NCBI GenBank assembly: GCA_041690255.1
Contig: JAWLHU010000003.1
Span: 186,001 to 250,000, forward strand
Length of the DNA stretch: 64,000 bases
Reading direction: 5' to 3'
Source: JAWLHU01 sp041690255
GTDB lineage: Bacteria > Bacillota > Sulfobacillia > Symbiobacteriales > Symbiobacteriaceae
Shown here: one piece after another, positions 8,094 to 17,587 of the stretch
Layout of the letters: every line of letters starts with the position of its first letter
Position numbering within the stretch: the first letter of the stretch is position 1
Translations under genes and position numbers: made by a program
Notes under the pieces: model-generated
Told to the model about the DNA's origin: nothing
The model's database searches: none
What the model saw: only the letters and a program-made list of their open reading frames with translations

Positions 8094-8795
8094 GTGACGT
8101 ACCGCATTCTGATTGTCGAAGATGATGCACGGATCGCCGGCTCGGTCCAGAACTACTTGAACCGATACGGCTACGAGGCCCATCGGATCCATGATTTTCG
8201 CCAGGTCGAACAGGAGTTTGTGCGCGTCCGACCCCATCTGGTCATCATGGATATCAACCTGCCCTACCAGGACGGCTATCACCTGACCCGGGTGATCCGC
8301 CGGCGCTCCTCCATCCCGATCTGCTTCCTGACCGCCCGGGCCGGCGACGTCGATCAGATCCTGGGGATCGAGAGCGGCGGCGACGACTATGTCACCAAGC
8401 CGTTCAATCTCGATGTCCTCCACGCCAAGCTGCGGGCCCTGCTCCGGCGCGCCTACGGCGAGTATGCCGGGAACGAGACGCAGGCCGCTCTCACGGTAGG
8501 GGCGCTGAAGGTCGATCTGGCGGCGGGCGCGATCGAGTTCCGGGGGCAGTCCCAGACACTGACCCGAAACGAACTTCGGCTGATGCATCTGCTCATGCGC
8601 CGCGCCGATGAGATCACCACCCGGGAGGAGTGCCTGGAGGCGATCTGGGACGATGCCACCTTCGTCGATGACAACAATCTGACCGTGAACATCACCCGGT
8701 TGCGGGCGAAGTTGGATGCCTGGGGGTTGAAGGATGCCATTGAGACCCGACGGGGGATGGGGTATCAGTTGGTCTCCTCACGCCTGGGAGGGTAG
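8094..8795 (+). CDS. OmpR-family response regulator of a Bce-like module
   Basis: 233 residues: a receiver domain with the acidic pair ED-D near residues 9-11, phosphoacceptor D53 (VIMDIN) and the conserved lysine in TKPF near 102, then a winged-helix DNA-binding domain (about 135-230) ending RRGMGYQLV. The GTG start has GGGAGG upstream. The sensor kinase starts 3 bp after the stop. Together with the following ATPase and permease, the order matches Bce-type systems, in which this regulator activates the transporter genes in response to antimicrobial peptides. Confidence 0.93.
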   Translation: MTYRILIVEDDARIAGSVQNYLNRYGYEAHRIHDFRQVEQEFVRVRPHLVIMDINLPYQDGYHLTRVIRRRSSIPICFLTARAGDVDQILGIESGGDDYVTKPFNLDVLHAKLRALLRRAYGEYAGNETQAALTVGALKVDLAAGAIEFRGQSQTLTRNELRLMHLLMRRADEITTREECLEAIWDDATFVDDNNLTVNITRLRAKLDAWGLKDAIETRRGMGYQLVSSRLGG

Positions 8796-8798
8796 GCC

Positions 8799-9881
8799 AT
8801 GACCACCCGCCTCCTCTGGCGCTTCCTGGTCGATCGCTCCGGGCTGATTCTGGCCTTTCTGCTCAACACCGCCCTGATTCTGACGGTGATCCTGCTCGTC
8901 GCCTCCTATGAAGAATCCCCTGTCACCAGGCTCTCGCGCGAGATCGGCTACACCCTGGTGATCTCGTTCGTCCTCCTGCTCGTCTACCTGGCGATCGACC
9001 TGGCCCGCTGGTGGCCGTTCGCAAGCCAGGTGGAGTCGATGCTGAGCGAGGGGGCGCCCCTGGAATCCCTTGCCCACCTGCCGCCGGCCGGCAACGCCGA
9101 CCAGGCCATGGCCGCCCGCCTTGCAACCCGTATGGACTCGCTCTGGAGCACGGAGCGGCTGAGGCTGGTGCAGGAGTATGAGCGGCAGACCACCTTCGCC
9201 AACCTCTGGGTCCACCAGATGAAGACCCCGGTCGCGGCCATTTCGGTCCTGGCCCAGGAGTCTGCCCAGCAGCCCCTCGAGGAGTTGCGACCGACCATCG
9301 CCTCGATCGAAGAGGAGGCGATGGAGGTTGCGGACGGGCTTGAACTGGTCCTGAACATGGCCCGGTTGCGGGAGTTCGCCCAGGACTACCTCGTCCGGCG
9401 GGTCAACCTGCTGGAGACGATTCGTGAGATCATCAACCACCGGAAGAAGCAGTTTATCCGGACCGGCATCTTCCCGGAGGTCGATGCGGTGGATGCCGAC
9501 GACTGGACCGTCCTGAGCGACCAGAAGTGGAATCGCTTCCTCCTGGAGCAGATCGTCGCCAACGCCCTGAAGTACGCCTCCCAGACCGGGGCGGAGCGGC
9601 AGCGCCTCCGGTTCGAACTGCGCCGAAGTGGAACGACCGTCATCCTGCGGATCGTTGACCAGGGACCGGGCATTCCGCCGGAGGACCTGCCCCGGATTTA
9701 CGAGCCCTTCTTCACCGGGGAGAACGGTCGCCGGTTCGGCGGCGCGACGGGTATCGGCCTCTACCTTGTGCGCCAGGTGGTCGACCGGCTCGGTCACCGG
9801 CTGGTGATCACCTCCGCGGCAGGCAGCGGGACGACAGCGGAACTGACCTACGAGGTCGCTCCCGCCAACCAGGGCGGCTGA
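8799..9881 (+). CDS. Short-sensor histidine kinase, BceS-like
   Basis: 360 residues with two membrane segments (about 12-35 and 48-68) joined by only ~12 extracytoplasmic residues. There is therefore almost no external sensor domain, which is the hallmark of intramembrane-sensing BceS kinases. The phosphoacceptor H139 is in NLWVHQMKTP, the N box is IVANALKYA, and the G boxes are VDQGPGIP and GATGIGLYL. Known Bce-type kinases sense flux through the partner ABC transporter rather than the peptide directly, and the adjacent transporter fits this. Start ATG has GGGAGGG upstream. Confidence 0.93.
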   Translation: MTTRLLWRFLVDRSGLILAFLLNTALILTVILLVASYEESPVTRLSREIGYTLVISFVLLLVYLAIDLARWWPFASQVESMLSEGAPLESLAHLPPAGNADQAMAARLATRMDSLWSTERLRLVQEYERQTTFANLWVHQMKTPVAAISVLAQESAQQPLEELRPTIASIEEEAMEVADGLELVLNMARLREFAQDYLVRRVNLLETIREIINHRKKQFIRTGIFPEVDAVDADDWTVLSDQKWNRFLLEQIVANALKYASQTGAERQRLRFELRRSGTTVILRIVDQGPGIPPEDLPRIYEPFFTGENGRRFGGATGIGLYLVRQVVDRLGHRLVITSAAGSGTTAELTYEVAPANQGG

Positions 9882-9888
9882 GAGACTC

Positions 9889-9918
9889 CCCTTGCAGATC
9901 TGAAAGGTTTGGCAAGGG
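9889..9918. promoter_or_regulatory. Inverted repeat between kinase and ABC genes, candidate regulator box
   Basis: CCCTTGC (9889-9895) and GCAAGGG (9912-9918) form a perfect 7-bp inverted repeat with a 16-nt spacer in the 97-bp gap before the ATPase gene. This is where Bce-type response regulators normally bind. Assignment to the adjacent regulator is inference. Confidence 0.45.
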
Positions 9919-9978
9919 TCCTCCCATGGCAGACCGGCCGGGTGATGACGTAGGCTCTACACAAGGGGGAGATCGCGC

Positions 9979-10758
9979 GTGCCAGTCCTGCAGACGGTCA
10001 ATCTGAGCAAGGTCTACCGGGGCGATCGGGGCGCCCCGCCCGTGCGGGCCCTTGACGGATTTCACCTGACGGTCCGGACCGGGGAGTTCATCGCCATTAT
10101 GGGTCCCTCCGGCAGCGGCAAGTCCACCCTGCTGAACCTCCTGGGCACCATGGACACCCCGACACTGGGCGAGGCGCTGATCGATGGTCAGAATCTCGCT
10201 GCCCTGAGCGGCAACGCACTGGCGGACTTCCGGCGGCGCCGGCTCGGCTTTATCTACCAGCAGGAGAACCTGTTGGACTACCTGACGTTGCAGGAGAACA
10301 TCCTCCTGCCGCTCTCGCTGGAGCGCACACCCCGGGCGGAAGCCGAGTGCCGCTTGCACGAACTGGCTGAGCGGCTCTCCCTGACGAACGTTCTCGGGCG
10401 GTACCCCTATCAGGTTGCGGGCGGGGAGCAGCAGCGGGCCGCTGCAGCCCGTGCCCTGATCCACCGTCCCAGCCTCGTCCTCGCCGATGAGCCGACAGCC
10501 AGCCTCGACTCCCGCTCCGCCCGGCGTCTCATGGAGGCGCTTTCGCAGCTCAACGCGGCCGAGCGGGCCACCATCATCATGGCTACCCATGATCCGGTCG
10601 CGGCCAGCTACTGTCAACGAGTTCTCTTCATTCAGGATGGCCGGCTCTATACCGAGGTGCGCCGGGGTGTGGAGCGGCGGGTCTTCTACCAGCAGATCGC
10701 CGATGCGATCTCCGCGATGGGCGGAGAGCAGGGTGACTCGCTCTATGTGCCCGGTTAG
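9979..10758 (+). CDS. ABC transporter ATPase, BceA-like
   Basis: 259 residues. Walker A GPSGSGKST is near residues 47-55 and Walker B LVLADEPTASLDS near 170. The signature is VAGGEQQRAAAARAL; the first residues deviate from LSGGQ, as often seen in this subgroup. It belongs to the MacB/LolD/BceA branch. The GTG start has GGGGGAGA upstream. The large permease begins 18 bp downstream. Probable role: powering removal or target protection against cell-wall-active peptides while signalling to the kinase. Confidence 0.93.
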   Translation: MPVLQTVNLSKVYRGDRGAPPVRALDGFHLTVRTGEFIAIMGPSGSGKSTLLNLLGTMDTPTLGEALIDGQNLAALSGNALADFRRRRLGFIYQQENLLDYLTLQENILLPLSLERTPRAEAECRLHELAERLSLTNVLGRYPYQVAGGEQQRAAAARALIHRPSLVLADEPTASLDSRSARRLMEALSQLNAAERATIIMATHDPVAASYCQRVLFIQDGRLYTEVRRGVERRVFYQQIADAISAMGGEQGDSLYVPG

Positions 10759-10776
10759 GGCGGGGAGGCAGCAGCG

Positions 10777-13209
10777 ATGATCTCCCTCCACCTGGCGGTC
10801 GCCCACTTGCGCCACCGCATCTGGACCTATCTGACCTTCTTGCTCAGCAGTACCTTTGCCGTCTGGCTCTTCAGCCTCTACAGCGCAATCCTGGACCACC
10901 CGGAGTTCCAGCACGCCCTTCCCCGTCCCTATCTGACCGGGGCTACCTGGTTCGTCGGCCTCTTTACCGCGACCTTGATCCTCCAGTTGCACGCCAGCCA
11001 GTTGGCGGACAGCCGGAACCGGATCCGCCAGCTACTGCTTCAGGGGATGCGCCCCCTCCAGTTGATCATGACGCTTCACCTGGAGAGCAGCCTGCTGGCC
11101 CTGATCGTCCTCGGCCTTGGGATCGGGCTGAGCGCCATCTTCGCCCGCCTCTTCTTCCTGGGGCTCGGCCTGCTGGCCGATCTGCCCAACCCTCCGCTTT
11201 TCGCCTTTCCCCTCTCCGCCGTGCTCCGCACCTGTCTCCTCTTCGGCCTCAGCTTCCTGCTCTGCATCCTCTACACGCACTGGGCCATCCGCCGGGCGGC
11301 GATCACCACCGGCGGACGGAGCGGGGGTCGCCTTGCGGTGGCACTGCCTCGTGCGGCCTCCCAACTGCTCCTGTCGATCATCCTGCTCCTGCTGGCCTAC
11401 CTCTCTCTGCTGGTGATTCCCTATAGCGCCAGCGTGGTGCAGACCAGCCTCTGGGCCGCCCTCCTCCTCGTGACGGGGACCTGGCTCCTCTTTGCGCGCG
11501 GGCTGCCGGCGCTCCTGGCCAACCTGAGGCAGCGCAAGGCGGCCGCCCTCGATGGTGTCGATCTGATCACCCTGTCGCTCCTGACGCAGCGCCTGCATCA
11601 CTCGGGGCGGCTGCTCATGCTCTCCGCCGTCCTGATCACCGCCGTGCTGGGGGCCACCGCCTTCAGCCTGCGGCGGCTCCTCGGGGGCGGTGGGATCGCC
11701 GAAGCCTATGTCCTCTTCCTGCTTGGGTTCATCGGGCTGATGGTCCTCCTGGCGGTGGGGAGCCTGCTCTACCTGCAGCTCCTGAGCGACACGCCACAGG
11801 CCAGGGCGAGGGCGAGATCGCTGCGCCAGTTGGGCGTCTCCCACCGTGACCTGCTCGAGATCTTCTCGGCCCAGGCCTCCCTGGTCTTCGGGCTGCCGGC
11901 GCTGGTGGGCGCGGCCAACGGCTCCTTCCTCCTGACCGCCCTGGTGCGGGCGACCGGAGCGGACGGGGAGTGGATCTGGGACAGTTGGGTCTTCCTGATC
12001 TACGTCCTGCTACACGCCCTCTTCTACCTGTTCGCCCGGAGCCGGTACCTGCAGATCGTGGTGGGCCCTTCGCCCCGGGCCAGTGCAGCCGTGCTCTCGG
12101 TCGAGGGCACCCGGGCCCTGCACCGGCCTCGCACCCTGCGCAAGGGGCTCTTCTTCCAGATCGGCGGCCTGGCCGCCCTGGCCGGCGGGGTCCTCTTCTT
12201 CGCCGGGCTGCCGGTGACGATCTACCTCCGCATCATGATGATCCCCGCCGGTCCGTTCACCTTCAACAATCTGGTCTGGATCAGTGCGTTGGGCTTTATC
12301 GTGGCACAATCGGCCCTGACCCGCCGCATTGCCCCATGGCTGGTTCGCCTCGTCCTTTATCCCGGCGTAGTCGGTACCGTGCTGATCCTCTTCGGAGCGC
12401 TTCCCCCGCTGAACGCCCTCTGGGGGGTCCTGCCGTTCGGGGTGATGCTCCTTGCGCTGGGGACCAGCGTCGTGGGGGTCTATCAGTTGCTCACCGGCGG
12501 CTCGGGCCTGCCGCTCCGGGGGCTGGCAGCGCTGCTCTCCGGCCTTCTCATGGCCAGCCTGCCGGTCACAGACCTCCGCATGGACAGCCCGCAGGGGCTC
12601 CTCCTCTTCAGCCAGTTCGGCCTGAACTGGGCCTGGACCGGCCTCCACATGCTGAGTGAGGACCGGTTCACCGAAACCCCGGCGCCTGCCGTACTGGAGC
12701 GGGCCGGCGCGGCGCTCAGTATGACGGGGGCCGCCCTCTTCGCCTTCGGTCTGCCGGCGATCGCCATTGCGGGTTTCTACCCCGCGCGGCCGGCAGTCCT
12801 CTGGATCGTGGGTGGGGCCTGCCTCAGCCTCATGGCCGGATTGCTGGCCTACCTACGGACTCTCTCCGGGTGGGTCTGGCCGGTGGCTCTCCTTCCCGGC
12901 GCCGTGGGGACGCTCCTCGTCCTGATGGAGGTCCCCCGGCTGTCCATCGCCCGGGATGCGGTCCTGAACGTCGGATTCTACCTCGTCGGGGCCAGCCTCT
13001 TCCTCGTCGGCCTGAGTCGGATGCTCTTCCGGCAGGAACGGCGGCCCGCACTGATGATCCCCCTGCTGCTTGGGGGGCTGGCACCGTTGCCCCTGATCCT
13101 CTGGGCCTCTTCCCTGAAGGACGCAGCCGAACCGTTTCAGCTCCTCTTCGGGGTCGGCTGGGTCGTTGCCGGCGCAAGGATCCTGTTTGCTCGGTCCGCT
13201 GCCAGGTAA
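10777..13209 (+). CDS. Large FtsX-type permease, BceB-like
   Basis: 810 residues, longer than usual BceB proteins (~650). The first ~430 residues resemble the FtsX/BceB arrangement: two early membrane segments, then paired segments after residue 100. I do not see the ~200-residue extracellular domain that BceB carries between helices 7 and 8. Instead the C-terminal ~380 residues are almost entirely hydrophobic, with about ten further predicted helices. Position after the ATPase makes it the transporter partner. Whether it recognises peptides the usual way is uncertain because the canonical ligand-binding domain is not evident. Confidence 0.85.
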   Translation: MISLHLAVAHLRHRIWTYLTFLLSSTFAVWLFSLYSAILDHPEFQHALPRPYLTGATWFVGLFTATLILQLHASQLADSRNRIRQLLLQGMRPLQLIMTLHLESSLLALIVLGLGIGLSAIFARLFFLGLGLLADLPNPPLFAFPLSAVLRTCLLFGLSFLLCILYTHWAIRRAAITTGGRSGGRLAVALPRAASQLLLSIILLLLAYLSLLVIPYSASVVQTSLWAALLLVTGTWLLFARGLPALLANLRQRKAAALDGVDLITLSLLTQRLHHSGRLLMLSAVLITAVLGATAFSLRRLLGGGGIAEAYVLFLLGFIGLMVLLAVGSLLYLQLLSDTPQARARARSLRQLGVSHRDLLEIFSAQASLVFGLPALVGAANGSFLLTALVRATGADGEWIWDSWVFLIYVLLHALFYLFARSRYLQIVVGPSPRASAAVLSVEGTRALHRPRTLRKGLFFQIGGLAALAGGVLFFAGLPVTIYLRIMMIPAGPFTFNNLVWISALGFIVAQSALTRRIAPWLVRLVLYPGVVGTVLILFGALPPLNALWGVLPFGVMLLALGTSVVGVYQLLTGGSGLPLRGLAALLSGLLMASLPVTDLRMDSPQGLLLFSQFGLNWAWTGLHMLSEDRFTETPAPAVLERAGAALSMTGAALFAFGLPAIAIAGFYPARPAVLWIVGGACLSLMAGLLAYLRTLSGWVWPVALLPGAVGTLLVLMEVPRLSIARDAVLNVGFYLVGASLFLVGLSRMLFRQERRPALMIPLLLGGLAPLPLILWASSLKDAAEPFQLLFGVGWVVAGARILFARSAAR

Positions 13210-13214
13210 AAGGG

Positions 13215-13243
13215 GAGGCGCCATCCCGCACGGGTGGCGCCTC
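13215..13243. terminator. Terminator hairpin between convergent genes
   Basis: GAGGCGCCA (13215-13223) pairs with TGGCGCCTC (13235-13243), with an inner CCCG/CGGG helix and a 2-nt loop. It lies between the permease stop and the stop of the minus-strand YceG-like gene. Confidence 0.7.
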
Positions 13244-13255
13244 GTTCCATGCTCT

Positions 13256-13915
13256 CTACTTGGTCACCTGCTCGATCACCTGGTCCACCGTGGCATCGGT
13301 CGGGATGACGAAGGTGCCGGCCTTGAGGCTGGTCTCTACGCCATAGGCCTCCACCAACCGCAGGAACTCCTGCTCATCGGCGATCACCCCTGCGGCCTTG
13401 AGGGTGGACGCAATGTCATGGCTGGAGGAGCCGGGCTCGATCGTCACCGTCACGTTGGCGGGCTTGGGCGGCTCCGGCGGTGTCACAGCCGGAGGAGTCT
13501 CGGTCTCAGCCGGCTTGGCCTGCTCGTCTGGCTTCTGAGCGCCGGCAGGATCCGGGTCGGCAGCCGGGGTCTCCGGCTTCTCGCCCTGTTCGGCGGCCAC
13601 CTGCGACGGGGTCTCCGCCTGCCCGGGCAGAAACGGGCTGAGGAACGCGGCCATTACGAGGCCCATGCCGAGGCCCACAGCCAGGCCCTGGTAGAACCGC
13701 CTGTCGCTGCTGGGCAGCCGGAAGGGCTTGTGTTCCGGGATCTTGATCAACTCGTCCTCATATTGCACGGGGCTGGTCAGAATATCCCAGGCCTCCTGGA
13801 CGGTCGCATCTTTGGGAATGCGTGAAGATTTTTCGGGGCGATGCTTGCGGCGCGGCCCTCCCCACACCCCCAACAGGATCAGGATAAGACCACCGACCAG
13901 CAGGAACCAAACCAT
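13256..13915 (-). CDS. YceG/MltG-like domain membrane protein
   Basis: 219 residues. There is one N-terminal membrane helix (about 2-18), a short cytoplasmic segment, a second membrane helix (about 75-95), a Pro/Glu/Ala-rich linker (100-150) and a C-terminal ~65-residue module. That module runs IEPGSSSHDIASTLKAAGVI to LKAGTFVIP and resembles the LysM-like N-terminal subdomain of MltG/YceG. The catalytic lytic transglycosylase domain is missing, so a cell-wall binding or sensing role is possible but not shown. ATG 13915 is preferred over the ATG at 13951 because a G-rich stretch precedes it. Confidence 0.8.
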   Translation of the reverse strand: MVWFLLVGGLILILLGVWGGPRRKHRPEKSSRIPKDATVQEAWDILTSPVQYEDELIKIPEHKPFRLPSSDRRFYQGLAVGLGMGLVMAAFLSPFLPGQAETPSQVAAEQGEKPETPAADPDPAGAQKPDEQAKPAETETPPAVTPPEPPKPANVTVTIEPGSSSHDIASTLKAAGVIADEQEFLRLVEAYGVETSLKAGTFVIPTDATVDQVIEQVTK

Positions 13916-14032
13916 GTCGAAAGACCCCCTGTTACGAGTACCCTGGCCCATAGATTAACCGGGAGACCGGCAGGATACCGAAGTTCAAGAATGGAAGTGA
14001 AGCGGGTAATGTCACAAGGAGGCGGATTCATC

Positions 14033-14446
14033 GTGCAGGGTTTCCCCTTTACAACGGAGCAGCGGGTCATCTTCCGTGATTGCGACATGTTGGGTCACGT
14101 GAACAACGCGGTCTACTCGACCTACTTCGAGACCGGGCGGATGGATTACCTCTCCGCCATCGGGGGCGATGGGGTCCTCGCGCTTCCCCTGATCCTCGCC
14201 GAGATTACCATCACGTTCAAGTCGCCGGCCTTCCTTAAAGAGACGCTCCAGATAGGGGTGCGGGTTGCGGAGATCCGCAATTCCAGCTTCATTATGGAAT
14301 CGCAGATCGTCGAGAAGGAGTCACAGCGGCTCGTGGCGACCAGTCGGGCTGTGATCGTCCACTACGACTACCAGGCGAAGCGTCCGCAGCCGCTCCCGCA
14401 GGAGTGGCGCGAGCGGTTTGCGCAGTTCGAAGGACGGGAACTGTAA
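14033..14446 (+). CDS. Acyl-CoA thioesterase, hotdog fold (YbgC/4HBT type)
   Basis: 137 residues. The family motif RDCDMLGHVNNAVYSTYFE near the N-terminus contains the catalytic aspartate and the HVNN turn of the 4-hydroxybenzoyl-CoA thioesterase group. Typical length is 130-145. GTG 14033 is chosen because AAGGAGG lies about 10 nt upstream; in-frame ATG codons upstream have no ribosome-binding site. It hydrolyses acyl-CoA thioesters. The exact substrate is unknown. The M23 lipoprotein gene follows after ~30 bp. Confidence 0.88.
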   Translation: MQGFPFTTEQRVIFRDCDMLGHVNNAVYSTYFETGRMDYLSAIGGDGVLALPLILAEITITFKSPAFLKETLQIGVRVAEIRNSSFIMESQIVEKESQRLVATSRAVIVHYDYQAKRPQPLPQEWRERFAQFEGREL

Positions 14447-14475
14447 GCAGGGCAGAATGGGAGGAGCGTGATCAC

Positions 14476-15489
14476 GTGCGCCGTCTGCTCACCTTGCTAC
14501 TCGCCGCCACCGTCCTGATCGCCGGGTGCCAGGCGAAGCCGGAGCCAACTCCGGAACCGCCGGCTGCAACCGAGCCGGAGGCGGGTCCTGCGCCGCAGCC
14601 TCAAGTGGATTCGCCACCTGCCCCGACTCTCCCTGCGGATCCCGAACCATTACCAGTGATCCCCCCATCGGTCGTGGTCAGCCCGGCACAGGTGCAGCAG
14701 GGCGATTTCGCCGTGCTGGAGCTGCGCCACATCCCCGAGGGAGGCCTGACCATCGAGGTCGAAGGGCTGGGAGAGCAGCCGCGCCCCTTCACCCTGGGGG
14801 ACCGGCAGGTCGCCTTCATCGGCTTTCCGGCCGCCGCACAGGTCCGTTCCTACCCGATCACCGTCACCTGGGACGGCGGCTCCTGGGAGGGATCGGTGGC
14901 TGTGCTTCACAAGCAGTTCACGGAGGACCGCCTGGTCGTGACCGAGGAGCAGACCGATCTCTACTACGACCCCCGCCAGGAGGCCGACTGGGCGAAGGTC
15001 TTCAAGGTCCGGTCGACCAGCGAACCCCGCCCGCTCTGGCGCGGGCCCTTCCAGGCTCCCCTGGCGGGGGAGCTGTGGATCACGACCTACTTCGGTGAGA
15101 TCCGCTTCGTCAACGGCGCGGAGACGGGCCGGCACAGCGGCATGGACTTCGGGGCCCCGACGGGCACACCGATCCTGGCCCCCGCCCGCGGCAAGGTGGT
15201 CCTGGCCGAGCATCTGATCGTCACGGGCTGGACCATCATCATCGATCATGGTATGAACCTCTACACCACCTACTACCACTGCGACCGGCTGGACGTCTCC
15301 CCCGGCGACTGGGTGGAGCCGGGGGAGACGATCGGTCTGGTGGGCAACACGGGCTTCTCGACCGGGCCGCATCTTCACTGGACAGCGACGATCGGCAACA
15401 CCCCAGTCGATCCGTGGCCGCTGACGCTGGAGTCACCCCTGGGCGTCACGCCTCTGGTGGACCGACTGCCCGCCCACCTGGAGGAGTGA
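14476..15489 (+). CDS. M23-family peptidase lipoprotein
   Basis: 337 residues. A lipoprotein signal with lipobox LIAGC (Cys18) precedes a Pro/Glu-rich linker (20-60), a beta-rich middle domain (65-160) and a C-terminal LytM/M23 domain. Zinc ligands are HSGMD (HxxxD) and HLHW. The M23 fold cleaves peptidoglycan cross-bridges; with both ligand motifs intact it should be active at the outer membrane face. GTG 14476 follows GGGAGGAG. The upstream frame extension overlaps the thioesterase and is not needed. Confidence 0.9.
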   Translation: MRRLLTLLLAATVLIAGCQAKPEPTPEPPAATEPEAGPAPQPQVDSPPAPTLPADPEPLPVIPPSVVVSPAQVQQGDFAVLELRHIPEGGLTIEVEGLGEQPRPFTLGDRQVAFIGFPAAAQVRSYPITVTWDGGSWEGSVAVLHKQFTEDRLVVTEEQTDLYYDPRQEADWAKVFKVRSTSEPRPLWRGPFQAPLAGELWITTYFGEIRFVNGAETGRHSGMDFGAPTGTPILAPARGKVVLAEHLIVTGWTIIIDHGMNLYTTYYHCDRLDVSPGDWVEPGETIGLVGNTGFSTGPHLHWTATIGNTPVDPWPLTLESPLGVTPLVDRLPAHLEE

Positions 15490-15565
15490 TGAACCGGCCC
15501 GAAGCCGAAGATGGCCGATGAAGGAGAAAGGCGACCCCGGGGGCGGGGTCGCCTTCACACGTTGC

Positions 15566-17584
15566 TCACCGATATCCCCCACCGCTCAGGACGAGGGTTG
15601 GTCCCATCCAACGGAAGCCCTCTGCCTGCCAGGCCAGCACCTGCCCCTCGCTCGCCCCATCGGGCGGGGCGGCGGCGAGGCGGTCGGCATAGTGCTCCGT
15701 GAGGGCGCAGGCCTGCCGATGGGGCGAGACCGCATCCGCAATGGATGGTGCCACGTCGACCAGGAAGGTGAACCAGTCGGCCATGATCCGGGGTACCTGA
15801 TCGGGCGGGATCCGGTGGCGCCCGGCCTCCCGGGGCGCCACGTTCCAGAGGAAGTGCAGGAAGGAGGCGAGCGAGTCGGCCACCACCGGTTCGTCCTGGG
15901 CTCCCGGCCAGAGCCGGTTCCACCAGGTAATGCAGGCGGTCGCCGCCTCGAGCTCCCGGCGGGTCACCCAGGCCTTCATGAGCCCTGCCTGGTAGGAGCG
16001 CAGCCGGTCGTCCCGCCGGGGCCAGACCCCGTAGACATAGCGGGAAAAGCCGGGGCGCCAGCCATTCGGCTGCCGGTCGATCAGGCGCTCCGCGGGGTCA
16101 CTGTGGAGCCCCGGGGCCAGGATCGCCACCAGCCAGAGCGGGTCGGGGTGCATGCCGTCGCGATAGCCCCCCTCTGCCAGCAGGGCGGCGACCGACTCCC
16201 CCTCGGAGAGGACGCCCCTCGGCGCAAAGCCGGTCAGCGCCTGGAGCGCCCGGGCTGCGATCGCATCGGACTGGAGCGGGGCCTCCAGGTCTCGCTGAGC
16301 CCGCGGGATGAGGTTGACCGCCAGCCCGCCGTCCAGCCGGATCCGCAGCAGGTCGCCCACCTGCGGCTGGAGGCGGCGGAAGTGGGGGGCCAGCGCAGGG
16401 CGGCCCGCCCCGGTGGCGGCGAGGGCCCGGACCCAGTCGCTGTCTTCGCTCGCCTCGCCGGCCAGCCACTCGCTGAAGGTCACGACATGGTGAAACTCCG
16501 CCCCCTCCAGCAGGGCGGCGACCGGGCCGGCGTAGCGCCCGGCGATCAGCGCCAGGTCGGGGGGCAGGTTCTGGCAGGCGTCCAGCAGGGGGCGGCGGGC
16601 GGCCTCCTCATCGCCCAGGGCTCGGGCGGTGGGGCAGAGGTCGTAGAGTTCATCGATCAGGCGCATGCTGCCCCCCGCCCGGAGCACGCCCTCCACCTCG
16701 GGGGCGATCCGGGCGGCCAGCGAGACCGGCTTGCCCGGCAGGGTGCCGCCCGCAAAGGCCGGCTCGATCTCCCCGAGGGCGAGGGCATTGGCGGTCCGGC
16801 CTACCCGGCCGGCCATGCGTTGCAGGATCTCGTGGACCGGGTAGGCCTCCCGGGCCGGCGGCAGGAAGAGCGGCTCGCCGGCCGCCAGCGGGCCGAGGCT
16901 GCGCAGCAGCGCCTCGGGGGCGCTCCCGGCCCCCGGCCGGGCCGGCACCGTGCCCGGGTCGACCGGCCCCTGCCAGAGCCGGGCCAGGTCGAGCGGCTCC
17001 CCGCTCTCGGCGGCGGCGACCACGGCTTCATCCTCCGCCTCGGCCGCCGGCGGGCGGGAGCCACCGGGCCGGGCGTCGGCGAGCCGCCCCCGCAGTCCGG
17101 CCAGCAACTCCTGCCGCTCCTGGCCGAGCACCATCAGCCAGAGAAAGGGATTACCCGCCAGGAGCTCGGCGGTCTGGGAGAGCAGGTAGTTCAGGTGGCG
17201 GCAGTGCAAATGACCCGCGCCGCAACTGCACCCCACGCTCGCCGAGTCCGGAAAGAGCGCAAGCCCCAGCGATGCCGCCAGTTCCTCCAGCTCCGCGCCC
17301 ATGGTCCCGGCCAGGAGCCGCTGGGCCAGCTCCGGCTGGGTGGCGGCGGCGTCCAGCAGCTTGCGCCACTCCTTCTCGCTCCACGGGCGCACCTTGAAGA
17401 CGACATTCACCCGGCGCCGCTCGCTCACCCAGACCCGGGCGGAGATCCGGCCCGGCCGAATCTCAACCTCGCCCTCCAGCCGGCGGGCCGACTTGGCCTG
17501 CCCCTCGGTCTCCGGCCCCAGGCCGAGGGCTTCTCCCCAGGCGAGCCAGCGCTCGGCCCACCAATTCTGCGTCTCGGTCGCCAT
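15566..17584 (-). CDS. SWIM zinc-finger protein
   Basis: 672 residues. A SWIM-type CxCxnCxH finger (CSCGAGHLHCRH) lies near residues 121-132; the rest is Ala/Leu/Arg-rich with no catalytic motif seen. It starts 3 bp after the stop of the SNF2 helicase gene on the same strand, so the two are co-transcribed. Known bacterial SWIM proteins next to SNF2 helicases are thought to provide DNA or protein binding to the ATPase. The product here probably partners the helicase, but its process is not defined. Confidence 0.88.
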   Translation of the reverse strand: MATETQNWWAERWLAWGEALGLGPETEGQAKSARRLEGEVEIRPGRISARVWVSERRRVNVVFKVRPWSEKEWRKLLDAAATQPELAQRLLAGTMGAELEELAASLGLALFPDSASVGCSCGAGHLHCRHLNYLLSQTAELLAGNPFLWLMVLGQERQELLAGLRGRLADARPGGSRPPAAEAEDEAVVAAAESGEPLDLARLWQGPVDPGTVPARPGAGSAPEALLRSLGPLAAGEPLFLPPAREAYPVHEILQRMAGRVGRTANALALGEIEPAFAGGTLPGKPVSLAARIAPEVEGVLRAGGSMRLIDELYDLCPTARALGDEEAARRPLLDACQNLPPDLALIAGRYAGPVAALLEGAEFHHVVTFSEWLAGEASEDSDWVRALAATGAGRPALAPHFRRLQPQVGDLLRIRLDGGLAVNLIPRAQRDLEAPLQSDAIAARALQALTGFAPRGVLSEGESVAALLAEGGYRDGMHPDPLWLVAILAPGLHSDPAERLIDRQPNGWRPGFSRYVYGVWPRRDDRLRSYQAGLMKAWVTRRELEAATACITWWNRLWPGAQDEPVVADSLASFLHFLWNVAPREAGRHRIPPDQVPRIMADWFTFLVDVAPSIADAVSPHRQACALTEHYADRLAAAPPDGASEGQVLAWQAEGFRWMGPTLVLSGGGYR

Positions 17585-17587
17585 GCG

